From: Tubiluchus corallicola | Taxonomy: Eukaryota; Priapulida; Priapulimorpha; Priapulimorphida; Tubiluchidae | Reading direction: 5' to 3' | Length of the DNA: 64,000 nt | NCBI GenBank assembly: GCA_030141605.1 | Contig: JAQGDQ010000234.1 | Location: forward strand, 62,001 to 126,000 | Shown here: positions 48,701 through 59,000 of the stretch, piece by piece | Layout: every line of letters begins with the position of its first letter | How positions within the stretch are numbered: the stretch's first letter is position 1 | The notes under the pieces: model-generated | The model's database searches: none | What the model was told of the DNA's origin: nothing | What the model saw: the letters and a program-made list of their open reading frames with translations, nothing else | Made by a program: the position numbers and the translations under genes

Positions 48701-51700
48701 CATAAAAACTATAGAGCATTCTTTTCTACACAAGTATTGTATTGAAATCACTCTAACTTTCCAAATTTGGCAGCTGTTCAAATGTGTTAAAGTATTATGA
48801 AACTTGTGCAGGAACGTAACCACTTGCTACATGTGAGTGCCCTGCGCTAGCTATTGGATCAGTAGCTGTACAGCAATTTAGAGTGTGTGTGAATCAATAA
48901 CTGTTTTATGAATTTGCTTAATTGCAACAGATTTTTCACAGGTTGAAAGTTGATAGCTTATATACAGTTTTATTAACAAGTAAAATGTACAGAAATTACC
49001 GCTAGTTACTATACACAACATGTAACTGAATGCTATCCAAGTGATATATCCAGATGTGAAATTGTTAAAAATTTCAAAAAAAGAACAGAAAAATACTGTT
49101 AATATTTTATCACTCTTTGTACATTGTACATTAAAAAGCACAATAACATTGAGAGTGTGTTCAGAGTACTGCTTCCTGTCAGTGCTTGCTGTTGTTGCAT
49201 TCTGTGAACACACACCCAGATGACAACAGATATTACCTTGGCATGCTAATAAGTGCAGGGCAGATCAACATTCGATGCTATGCTGAAATGCTGTACAAGC
49301 ACAAAGCAAAACTTTTATCCATTAGTTTGCAAAAAACTTCTTCAAAGACTGAAAACGAAATACACAACAGAAATTTTTTGTTCATATGTAATTTACTTGT
49401 ATGTTGGTCATTTTGTTTCCAAATTTCATTGAATTTAGAGAGTGGGAAGTCTAGTTAATAAGGCGTTGATTTTACCTGTCACAGATGACGGTTAAATGTA
49501 TCTGCCCATCGGGAAAGAGTTAAGTTACAAACTGTTGAATCCAAAGTTAAGATACTTTAAGTGTAGAATGAATAAACGTAAAAGTAACTCAATAAAACAT
49601 AGCTCTATAATAAACTTCTACAAAGTACTGTTTCAAAATTAATATATGCGAGGGATGACGCATGTGACATTCTTTATAATTACCAATATGCTTCCAAATG
49701 AGTTCTAAAACAAACCTGTGACTTTAGCATCAACAAACATGCTGCCTTTCTCTTTTCATCTCCAATTTTTGCATCGTAAGTGTCTTCATATTCTTCAACA
49801 AACCAAGATCTTTCTTCTGAACGCTAAAATATAATCACGCAATCGTTTATATACAAACACCAATAAATGCATACATAAAACTAAATCTTTAATAAAAATT
49901 AGGCCTCATTGTGTATGATAAATGAGACTAATAAAGTAGCCGCCGAATTAACATATCATACCAACACATTTGAATTAGGCGACAATGGGTTAAGACAAAG
50001 GAGAAAAAATAGCAAAAAAATTAATGAAGCATCCCCTGAAAATCCTGAGAAATACTTCCACTGAAATGTTGGCTAAAAACAAAATTAGAGGCGGCTTACA
50101 TTATCAGAGATTTTATAACAGACTGTTAAAGTTTGCATTACATGATGTTGAGAAGTAGTTCATTCAAACACTATTAAATGAAAGTCAAACATAGAATACA
50201 GAACTTTCTAACAAGAACAGAACTAAGACCCCACTCAGACAAGCAATTTTCACTTGTGCAATTAAAAGTTGCAAAATCTGCAAATAACAAGAGTCTATAC
50301 GAGCGCGCAGAGATATGCAACTAAAAATTATAGTGTTTTGTAATGTACTATTTTCAGTGACAGCACACAGACACAAAAATTTTTAATTGTGTAACTATTA
50401 GCCAAACACAGCAGTTAAGAGAAAGAAGAAGGCAATGTCTTATGAAAATTCAACATTAAATAAAAAAGGTAAAATAAAAGCAAATTAGTGTAGACAAATC
50501 AATCTTACAGTCTGTGCTGCCATCTTTGAAGAGATATAGAGGCAAATATGGAAATTGGATACCAAAACAATTATAAAATTTGGAAAGAGAATAATGCATG
50601 CAAACATGTAATAACACAAGCAATTAACACAAACACATAATAACACAAGCAATTAACACATTTCTGTTGCCCAATGCTGATTCTGTTCCTACTACTGTAG
50701 CTTTTCACAGTGGCAGACACCAATTACAATTATACTTCTGCTAAGTTACTCATGCTTCTGTTAACCAGCGTCCTGTGTGTTAATTGCACTTGCCTTAGAA
50801 AGAAAGTTCATGCTTTCCTCAGGAAATATACGAACTGGTAAACTGTATAAAATTTGCACGGCTAGATACTGAACTGCTTCAAACAAACTGATATCGTTAA
50901 ATGACATTTGCATTTGGATTTCAAGGTTCTTACTTGTATAAGTGCTTCCTTTCATTTAAAATTTATGCAGTTTTTGTTTTTCATGTAATGTATATATGTC
51001 AGTGTATTACAGGTGCTACAGGGATGATTTTTAACTTTGCCATAGGTAAATGATTATATTGTAAAACATGCCCGCATCAGCTTAGATAGAGCAGCAAGAG
51101 AAGCCCAAAAATAAAAGTCATTTCTCTGGTATAATATTTTTTCTCCGTTTTAGGTCGGGATCAGTGATATGCAGCCCACTAATTTGCAAAAGTTTAGCAA
51201 AACTATCTGGACCCATGCGATAATAACTGAAGCGTTTATGCCATGACGAACCTGCAAGTCTGCAGGCAGCTTAAAAAAATTGTTCTATCATTAACCGTTG
51301 GCTATTATTGGGCAATATTTCTGGCACCAATTTCATTTTTTGCATATTAGCAATGCACAAATCCAAATTTCAAAGTGCCAGTGCACAATTAAAAACTGCA
51401 CAATTTTTGCACATGAGGCCAATTTTCAGTTGTGCCTGTCTGCATGGGGCCTAAATAATGTTTTTACATTTTGCATCCATACCATAGCTAATATCATAAA
51501 CAACAAATTAAAGAAAAAATGAAAAAACTGCTTCAAAAGCCTTTATGCACCTTTGATGATATATTATTAATGTACCATATAATGTATAAATGTGTACCGT
51601 ATACCGTATAACAATAAATTGACAGTATAATGTATAAAGGCTATTGAAGCAGCATTTTTTTTAATTTGTTCCGTAAGAACTAAATGAGATCAGATGTACA

Positions 51701-53595
51701 CAGCATTGAACATACACTTAAATGGTCATATTCTACAGCAATTGTGCCACAGTAGATAGATTCCAGCCGCTGCACTAGTTCCTGAATTGTTGCTGTTTTT
51801 GCACCAATGTCTACAATTCCAGTCAGATCATATTTCTTTTCATCATTTAATGACAAACCATACAGTGCAGGGTTCAGCTCAGGGATCAAGCTGGAAAATA
51901 CATCATCATAAATTTAATCTAGATATTAGCTGTCACAGACTTTTAACTGCACTAGCATTGACCTAAACTCAAAACGAAAATCATACCCATATTTTCACAT
52001 TTAGTTGTTATTCATACTTTGCAAAATTTTCAAGTAATGACAGCAAATAAAGGAAAAGGCTTAGGAGCACAAGGCAAATTGTAAGCCAAAGATTTACCTT
52101 TCAAGTGGCTTCCTGACTTAAGCACCCATTAAATTTGTTCAGTACGTTAATGATAGTTAAAAAAACTTCGTCACAGTCATAATAATAATAATTTCTAGAA
52201 CTACTCCAACAAAGCATGGTAATAGAAAGTCCAAACATTCAAGGTGCAAAATAATCATGTGTGAATTAAATAAACCATCTACAGGTGACAAGTACAATGA
52301 TTAAAGTGACAAACGATTTTGTTAAAAGAAACCCTATGAATTGCTTCGTTACAAGGAAATTATTTAACAAAGCACTTAGGTCATAACTAAGAGTTAAAAT
52401 TACGCTGGTGACGGTGATCAATAATGTGGCTAACAATCTTTCAAGCATTATATAAAAAATGTACTCTATGCATTCTAAAGTCCCCTAAGGTGACTACTAT
52501 ATCTAATTAGAATCTAGAATTTTTTTCTGCCTGGCTGGCCTTAAGACAGGAAGTTGATACTGAAAAGCACAACAGGTTAAATAAACTATACTCCTCAGAA
52601 GAATGGAGATTTTTATAAGCCAACCAAGAGATCAAACAACTTCTGTCATTAGTAAAACGATCCACTTCACAGCCCTAGCCCTTTAAGTGCAAAATGTGGC
52701 CATTAAAGTAAGATAAAATAAAATTTAGAGAGTACAAAAAGGCAAAGTTGCAGCAACTAACTAACTAACAAAAACAAATGCTATACATTTTGCGCAATGG
52801 GTAAGCTGCAGGTAACACATACCTAATCTCCCGTAATTCCAATGGATCTAATGTTGCTTTTTTGTGCCCATGTTTTCTGTAGCTTTGCACTAACTGGTAT
52901 ACACTGGCATTTGCTATTCTGTTTTGCACTGCTACTTCATTTTCTAGAAAATAATAAAAAATGATTAACTGCATACAATTAACATGATTTCATTAGTCTC
53001 AGATCATGATGGTGTTATTCTGTTTTTTAAGGTAATAAAAACTTATGAATGCAAGTTCAAGTTTTGCGACTTGTTTCTTAACATGACCACCAGTTGCTGC
53101 TGTTGGACATTGGTATCATTGTTATAAATGTATATTTTCAGCTACGCTACACAAATTTTTAAAAAATATGAGATTTCCGTTTTTGTTGCTCAATCAAATG
53201 AAATATTAATATGGAAGACAGTAAATTACATTTATTGTTGCCCAAAAAGCATTGAAAAGCAATTCAGCAACACAGCAGCACACAAACAAAACTTTTGATA
53301 TGGTACAGGGATTAGCAAATTTGACCAATTTGCACTGGTACATACATTCATATACAAATTCATGTATAATTTCTTACAATTTCACCATTCTCAGCAATGC
53401 ATACACAAAAGAAAGCTTCTTAACCTGATAAACCTCTCACTGCAAGTTGTTTGATAGGCTAAGCATATGGAGGGGGAAGCAGGATGTGAAAAACTTTCTA
53501 CTTGAGTTCAGTATGTAATAAAAGTTATATACTTAAGATACCCAGTACAGGGAACAAGACTGAATCGGGCGACATGCTACATCATGTATCATGAC

Positions 53596-53636
<41 letters not shown>

Positions 53637-54561
53637 GGAGGCCTCCTATTATTTCTCCACCTCAAGGTAATTTAATGTAGTTAATATAAATTATGCATTT
53701 GTACGATATTGGCATTCGCACATAAACTTAACATTTCAAATTAGAGAACAAACTACGTTGCATAATTACAAACATGATTATAATGTAGGCCAAATTGTGC
53801 ACAGTAAACAAAGTTTGAGCAAACAACTTGTTTTTCATTGAAAAGCTCTATATTAAAGTAAAAACGAAAATCTTAGATATACTTGTTTATATTATTATGC
53901 CAAGCTACATAAGGTAAGATAACATTAACAAAGTTGAAATAACATAACATAACAAAGTTTAACATAAAAAAATCTTTATGAATTATCTTAATGCTCATTA
54001 CAAACATTATAGTGTATAAGTCAGTTTAAATATGTTGCAAAAAAGGACAAGAAAGGCTATGGTCATCTACTCAAATATCACACAATTAGTAATGATCATT
54101 AGCGACTGCCAATTTATTGTGGCTCCTCTATATCTTATCCAAGATGAGCACTATAATTTTTCAACATGCACCAGGCAACATGGGCAATTGCTTTTATTAT
54201 TGAACGTTGCTAGATGTTTCTAACCAAATTCTGCATACTCTTCCCATCTGTTTTACTTTATAGCATTTTCCTCATACAACCCTGAAGCCTCTATATTTGC
54301 TCTTATTTCCATTACATCTTGAAAACTCTAAAACCGTGACGTAAGGATAATATGGACAGGTAATATATAGTATTTATATATATAATATTTTGCCTATAAC
54401 TTTGGCACTGAACTAAATAAATAAAAACGGGAATCTAAATAAAGACCTGTAGCCAAATAGTCTGTGAGCTTTCGGGGTTTATAGCCATAGTACCCAGCTT
54501 TTGAATGAAATTTCTTTGTTGTATTGAAAAAATTACACAAAACTCTTATTTTTGCCAACAT
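32472..54561 (-). CDS. DHTKD1: 2-oxoadipate dehydrogenase E1 component (DHTKD1), mitochondrial
   Basis: Thiamine-diphosphate E1 enzyme that decarboxylates 2-oxoadipate in lysine, hydroxylysine and tryptophan catabolism. The 22 coding exons (5' to 3') are 54447-54561, 52823-52943, 51716-51890, 49716-49823, 48148-48259, 47957-48054, 47571-47634, 47014-47087, 44265-44408, 43672-43787, 43202-43277, 42384-42575, 42080-42181, 41561-41692, 40660-40780, 38231-38370, 37530-37686, 36874-37076, 34875-35123, 33885-33948, 32855-32940 and 32472-32573. The total is 2751 nt, 916 aa (human 919). Exon 1 gives a basic presequence ([20 protein letters not shown]) followed by GYYGYKPRK. Landmarks are [100 protein letters not shown], and [12 protein letters not shown]. 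[30 protein letters not shown] distinguishes it from OGDH. Intron 16 is GC-AG. It is head-to-head with TTC8. Confidence 0.97.
33103..33215. mobile_element. Partial pogo-like MITE, left end only
   Basis: AGTAGGTGCCACTTAATAGA at 33104 and the following TTTTGACCCAATTA(G/A)C, GTGTAGTATTACTGG and TATAGA blocks match, in order, the left part of the complete element at 61460-62013. The right end was not found. It lies in DHTKD1 intron 20. Confidence 0.7.
33750..33783. repeat. (AT)n microsatellite
   Basis: Pure AT dinucleotide tract of about 34 bp in DHTKD1 intron 20. Confidence 0.95.
35124..36873. other. DHTKD1 intron 18
   Basis: No recognised gene or mobile element. It holds an (AT)n tract at about 36712-36744 and an unrecognised 67-codon open frame at 36082-36285 (+), which I do not annotate as a gene. 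Confidence 0.45.
36712..36744. repeat. (AT)n microsatellite
   Basis: AT dinucleotide tract in DHTKD1 intron 18. Confidence 0.93.
37687..38230 (-). other. GC-AG intron of DHTKD1 (intron 16)
   Basis: On the minus strand the donor reads TTAGAG|GCAAGA and the acceptor ATTATTAG. The flanking codons join as [17 protein letters not shown], matching the family (GFLEVSNSPLSEEAVL in human), and no in-frame GT donor exists there. This is the second GC-AG intron in the window. Confidence 0.85.
38371..40659. other. DHTKD1 intron 15
   Basis: 2.3 kb holding a short tandem duplication (about 38958-39003, TTCCTCAT/CGTGCATAAGCTGT twice) and a tRNA-derived SINE at about 40287-40560. The remainder is AT-rich with only short frames. 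Confidence 0.5.
40287..40560 (+). mobile_element. tRNA-derived SINE
   Basis: A clear Pol III internal promoter: box A TGGCCAAGTGG at 40294 and box B GGGTTTGAATACC at 40342, correctly spaced for a tRNA head of about 75 bp. It is followed by about 200 bp of less AT-rich unrelated body ending in a CTTAGGGCTTAGG-type short repeat. This is the best preserved of the tRNA-like heads in the window. Full family limits are uncertain. Confidence 0.6.
44409..47013. other. DHTKD1 intron 8
   Basis: 2.6 kb with no recognised gene. The parts at about 45090-45650 and 46430-46760 are less AT-rich and contain short shared motifs in inverted orientation (for example AAGCAGAAGTGA near 46423 and its complement near 46685), suggesting decayed insertions. 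No protein or confident termini were found. Confidence 0.4.
50610..50661. repeat. Short tandem duplication
   Basis: AATAACACAAGCAATTAACA occurs twice with a 29-bp period, inside the PIF/Harbinger remnant. Confidence 0.85.
51118..51270 (-). pseudogene. PIF/Harbinger transposase N-terminal fragment
   Basis: About 50 codons between stops. The peptide contains [19 protein letters not shown] followed by an [14 protein letters not shown] segment and IIPEK. This matches the ordered start of Harbinger nucleases (F-x-x-x-x-RM-x-P-x-x-F-x-x-LL, G-x-x-I-x-x-x-D, R-x-x-I-x-x-E). The DDE catalytic part is not recognisable. Confidence 0.65.
52944..54446. other. DHTKD1 intron 1
   Basis: 1.5 kb, AT-rich. 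It holds an (AT)n-(AG)n compound microsatellite at about 53595-53640 and no recognised gene. Confidence 0.5.
53595..53640. repeat. (AT)n(AG)n compound microsatellite
   Basis: About 22 bp of AT followed directly by about 22 bp of AG on the plus strand, in DHTKD1 intron 1. Confidence 0.95.
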
Positions 54562-54989
54562 CGCAGTGGTACAATGCTAAAACCTTCCTGAAAGTTGGAC
54601 CTGCGGCTGTGGTGACTGCGTCAATGTGGGACGTCTACATTTCAACCCCGAGCTAAATGAATGAGTACAGTCTGCTGCAAAGATTTCTTGTAATTTCTCC
54701 TAAATTCCTTTCCATACTTTGCCCCCTACGTTGTTATTCTGCAAAAACCGTGGATCCGTATCAATCAAGGATTGTTTGATGATTCATAATTATAATGTAT
54801 ATGTGCACAATAAGTAGGTTTGCACAGCAATAAGGATATAGCGATCCGTAGTACGCAAAGTCATTTCGTGATTTTTCCCAAACAATCGTCATAATTTTTT
54901 ATATTAATTATGATACAAAATTTTTCGTGTTCCCAGTCCTAAATATCGCATTAATTATATTAGTTACTGTAATAAATTTATTGTCACCA

Positions 54990-55315
54990 TTCGACACGGC
55001 TGCATACAAGCGACTAATAGTTAAACCGTATTACTCCGGCAACACAATAGGAGATTTAGTACATTTACAACAAGACTTATTTCATCTTGAAGCCTGGTTT
55101 GATAAATGTTCATTACAGTTTAATGCAGTGTTGCAGCTTAAAGTTCAAGTTTCATTACATTACTATTCGTTTTGGGAATGAATTAGCACATGTATCAGAA
55201 CATAAAGACCTTGTGTAATTGTATCTAATGATTATATCTACTGCACATATCACAAATATATACAGGAAGGCAAGTCGGATGATTGCATTGATTAAAAAAC
55301 GTTTTATTAACTAAG
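54990..55315 (+). pseudogene. Non-LTR retrotransposon reverse transcriptase fragment (plus)
   Basis: Encodes LQQDLFHLEAWFDKCSLQFN at about 55066, then, with a stop and frame shift, HKDL and ITNIYRKASRMIALIKKRF. In animal LINE reverse transcriptases these follow the catalytic core in this order (LQxDLxxLxxWxxxWxLxFN, then EKDLGV, then ITxxxxKAxRxxGLIKR). It is dead and incomplete. Confidence 0.75.
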
Positions 55316-55489
55316 TTTAAAGCATGACTATCATGAAGCCCTCAATGTGTCATCAATTCTTTTTTCTGCTATTGCAACATTAAATTATAAGGCGTGACTG
55401 ACTAGATGACCTACGGTCTTTCCTCGCCCCATTTCCGGGATAAAGTTATTTTTTTGTAAAATGGAAATTTGTGACACATTTGGAGAAAA

Positions 55490-55760
55490 TAAATGTCTAT
55501 GTCAATCTCTCCTTAAAAAGATTTAAATTTAGTACACTAACCACCTTTTCTAGCAAACTGTTCCACTTATTTACCTCACGGTGTGAAAAATGAATTATTA
55601 CAATTAGTTCTTGCACAAGGTTTAAACAGTTTTTTAGAATAGTTGCGAGTGGAATGTAGAGGTGCAGCCCTAAATAGCTAACACGATTGTCTCCATTTAC
55701 ATACTTAAATACCTCATACAGGCCAGCTGTTTATCTTCTTTGTTGGAGTGTACATATTTC
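55490..55760 (-). pseudogene. Non-LTR retrotransposon C-terminal fragment (minus)
   Basis: On the minus strand, across several frameshifts, it reads KYVNGDNRV, HSTRNYSKKLFKP and FSHREVNKWNSLLEKVVSVL. This is the typical end of LINE ORF2 (NGxDxV, TRxHxxKLxKP, FxxRVVxxWNxLPxxVV). Orientation is opposite to the neighbouring fragment at 54990-55315. Confidence 0.7.
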
Positions 55761-56017
55761 AGGATGCAGAATCAGCCCAAACCTAGCTAAAATGACAGAT
55801 TTCTCTTTCGTTGCCAAAAATTATCAAAAATTTAGTTGATATGTAACAATCGCCGTGTTTTACCAATTACTAAATTAACCTAGTAACTGATATGTAACAT
55901 TGTCCGTAAAAAAATAATAACCTACTGAGATGTCGGGAAACATAATAATAATTAGTGAACTTCTATTAGTTTGTAGTTGTAGATCCTGGCATTTAGCCTG
56001 AAGACCTAAGGCTTGAA

Positions 56018-59000
56018 ATGGATCCTTTATTCTTGGCGTACAGCAAGTTTCGAAGAAGAAAGTTTGAGGAATGTGCAGCAATTGCTTCATCGATATTAGA
56101 AAAGAATCCATATGACCAGGTGATTCAGGATCTGTATTCCTTTAAGTATTTTTTATTGTCTCTGTAAAAACACCGAAAGCTTAAACACTTAAGCAAAATG
56201 AAGTTAGGGCTACAATGGAAGTAGATTGATAATAATCAACTTGTATCTTAGCAGAACAACAGAATAACAGAGACCTTAGCAGGTTGATTAGGCATTCTTT
56301 TACCTAATTCTGTATTCTACATTTGTGCCTAGGCTGCATGGACTCTTAAGATGCGTTCCTTGACTGAACAAGTTTATGTAGATGAAGTAGAAAATGATGA
56401 AGAAGGTATTGCAGAAATGATGTTGGATGACAATGTGATTGCCAGTGTTAGTCGTCCTGGAACATCATTGAAAACACCTGGTCCCAGTCAGGGTCAAGCT
56501 AGCCAAGCTGTGCGGTCAGTCAGTACATAATAATTGTTTAATATATAATTACTCAGTAAAATTTGGTTTTATAAACACTTTGTTTGCACTTTTCGAATTT
56601 CTGATATTTGCACCTAATTAATCAAGTTAAGTGATTCTTCTGAGTGTTATTACTGGTATAGTTTAGTGTATTATTTACAGTAAATTATGTATGAATTGTA
56701 ATTTTCAGCTAATTTACTACATACATTTTGTTTGTAATGATCTGCTAATATTTGCTTGTTTAGTAAAAGGAATTACCATTTGTCCTTAGGCCAGTTTCCC
56801 AATCTGGACGTCCTGTAAGTGGCATTGCACGACCAGGCACTGCTGGAGGTAGACCCGGTACTATGGAGCAAGCTCTTAGAACACCACGCACTGCGCACAC
56901 TGCTCGCCCTGTCACAAGCTCTACTGGCCGGTTTGTGAGATTAGGCACTGTACGTATTTCCAAGTGTAGCACTGTATTAGAGCTGCTTTGCAAAATTTTA
57001 TTCAAACAGAATATAAAAATTTAATTTTAACACGTGTGATTTCATAAGTAGATAGATGTCTGCATGCGATTCATATACTGACAGTTTGAAATCTGAAGAG
57101 TAATACGTGTGAATGTATAAATGTTTTTGGGAGTATATATGGCACAGTGGCTTAGATATTCATGGCCAGATGTGTATGGTTGTTTGTATGATCAATGCAA
57201 TGCATCTTCTGTGCACTGTTTAGTCGATCTCAAAAAGAGCTGCAAGTGGACTACACCTTTTTTATTTCTCTCTGGGGACCATGCCATTCTTGTTAGTTGA
57301 GTCTAATGCACTAGCAGATCTTCAATTTCTTGCTCAGAAGTTAATACTCACTTATTGAAAACAAAAAGTAGCAGCTTTTCGGGAGTAATAAGTGGTTTAC
57401 TCAATGCAAACTCCTGTGTGTCAATTGTCGATATGAACCTAGACCTTACTAGCAGCAATTTAATGTTTAATGTAAATACTTAGCAGTAATTATGCCCTGT
57501 GGACGATTTCAAATTTATCAGTCCTAGTCGTATGTTCACATTAAATTAGTTTTTGGATATTTGTGTTTGTAGGCTTCAATGCTAACTAATCCTGATGGAC
57601 CATTTATTCACCTCGGCCGACTAAATTTTAATAAGTACGCTTCAAGACAAAATGTTGCTAAAGCTTTGTTTGAATACATATTTCATCATGAAAACGATGT
57701 TAAAAAGGTAAAATGTGAAATGTTTTTATGCATACTTTTATTTTTATCATTAATACATAAATTTACTATAAATTATGCTCCTTTGATTGCACTTAAAGCG
57801 TGTCAGAGTTCTCATTATATTTTAACTTGTTTTATTCTAAGTTTTATTTTTTTAGTGTTACGATGTTCATGTGCAAATTGAATTGTGTTTGTGTTAAATG
57901 ATCTAAGTGTTGAGAAAATCTTAATTAACGATAAAGTACAGTCCAGCTGACTTAAAGATCTTAATTTTGCAGCCCGTGGAACGATAATAAATGGATACAA
58001 AACGGATCTTAACTAAAGCTGCACAAATTATTTATAATATCATAATTTGTAATTAGGAACCTGAAGATGCAGTGTAGTTTAAAGAATAATGCACTGGGTT
58101 TCAGTCTGCACTCAGCAGTACAAGTAACATATTGACACTGTACTTTGGTGTACTTAAAAGCAGGATTAAAGTATTAAATTAATTTCAGGCACTGGATTTG
58201 GCAGCGCTTGCAACCCAGGCTTGTCAGTTCAAGGACTGGTGGTGGAAAGTGCAACTTGGAAAATGCTACTATAGGTAAGATGGTGATTAGTTTCAATACA
58301 GATTACTCCACCATCCTATGCTGTTATTTTATGATTTGCGCAGTGTTAATGTCTTCATACCTATCTTAATGTCAATAATAAGATATTGCAAAAAGTGCTA
58401 TGCTCGAAAATGCTAAGCTCAAGCTCCTTTGCTATATGGTATAAACAGTACCTGTTGTGCACAAACGTGTGCCAAAATGGTTGACAGGTCAGCACAGGGA
58501 TTTATAAATACTTGGAATTGGACAAGTCAACACCTAGACCTTATAAACAAGAGGTGGTAGAAGTGATATAAACAATATAAGTTGTTACAAAAAGCTAAAA
58601 TATGACATATGACGAAATAAACATTGTCACATCACATCTTACATAGGCAATTGTCAAACAGACATTTATCATGTTAATGAATAAAGGAAAACCAGGTGAA
58701 GTTAATGAGTTAACTAGTTAAGTGAAGCACCTAATTGTTATCGGTTTACACAACAAATTTTAAGCCTATGAAAATACAATAACCACATTAAAGGATTTGC
58801 TTTGCACTCATTCCAGTATGTCAGTGTAAGGGAGTTTTTGCTCTTTACTGTGGTAAACTGTGGGATGTTGAATTTTGCAGTTAGTATTCATGACAGCTAA
58901 GAAACTTTCTGCCGAAAGCCTCAGCTACATGATATGGTGGCTTGATGTTTTCTATGTGAAGCTTCCAATTATGATCCATGACATTTTTTTCTAGACTGGG

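Larger units (their letters stand above)
50227..51451. mobile_element. PIF/Harbinger transposon remnant
   Basis: The left end is GACCCCACTCAGACAAGCA at 50227, and the right end complement is GGCCCCATGCAGACAGGCA, ending at 51451 (15 of 19 identical). Both ends are flanked by TAA (50224-50226 and 51452-51454), the TWA target duplication of PIF/Harbinger. On the minus strand inside (51118-51270) lies a fragment of the matching transposase. At 1.2 kb it is too short to be autonomous. It sits in DHTKD1 intron 3. Confidence 0.8.
54562..56017. other. DHTKD1/TTC8 head-to-head interval
   Basis: 1.46 kb between two divergent start codons, which must hold both promoters. Most of it is retrotransposon debris: a reverse transcriptase fragment on plus (about 54990-55315) and a LINE C-terminal fragment on minus (about 55500-55760). 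No TATA box or other core element can be assigned with confidence. Confidence 0.55.
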
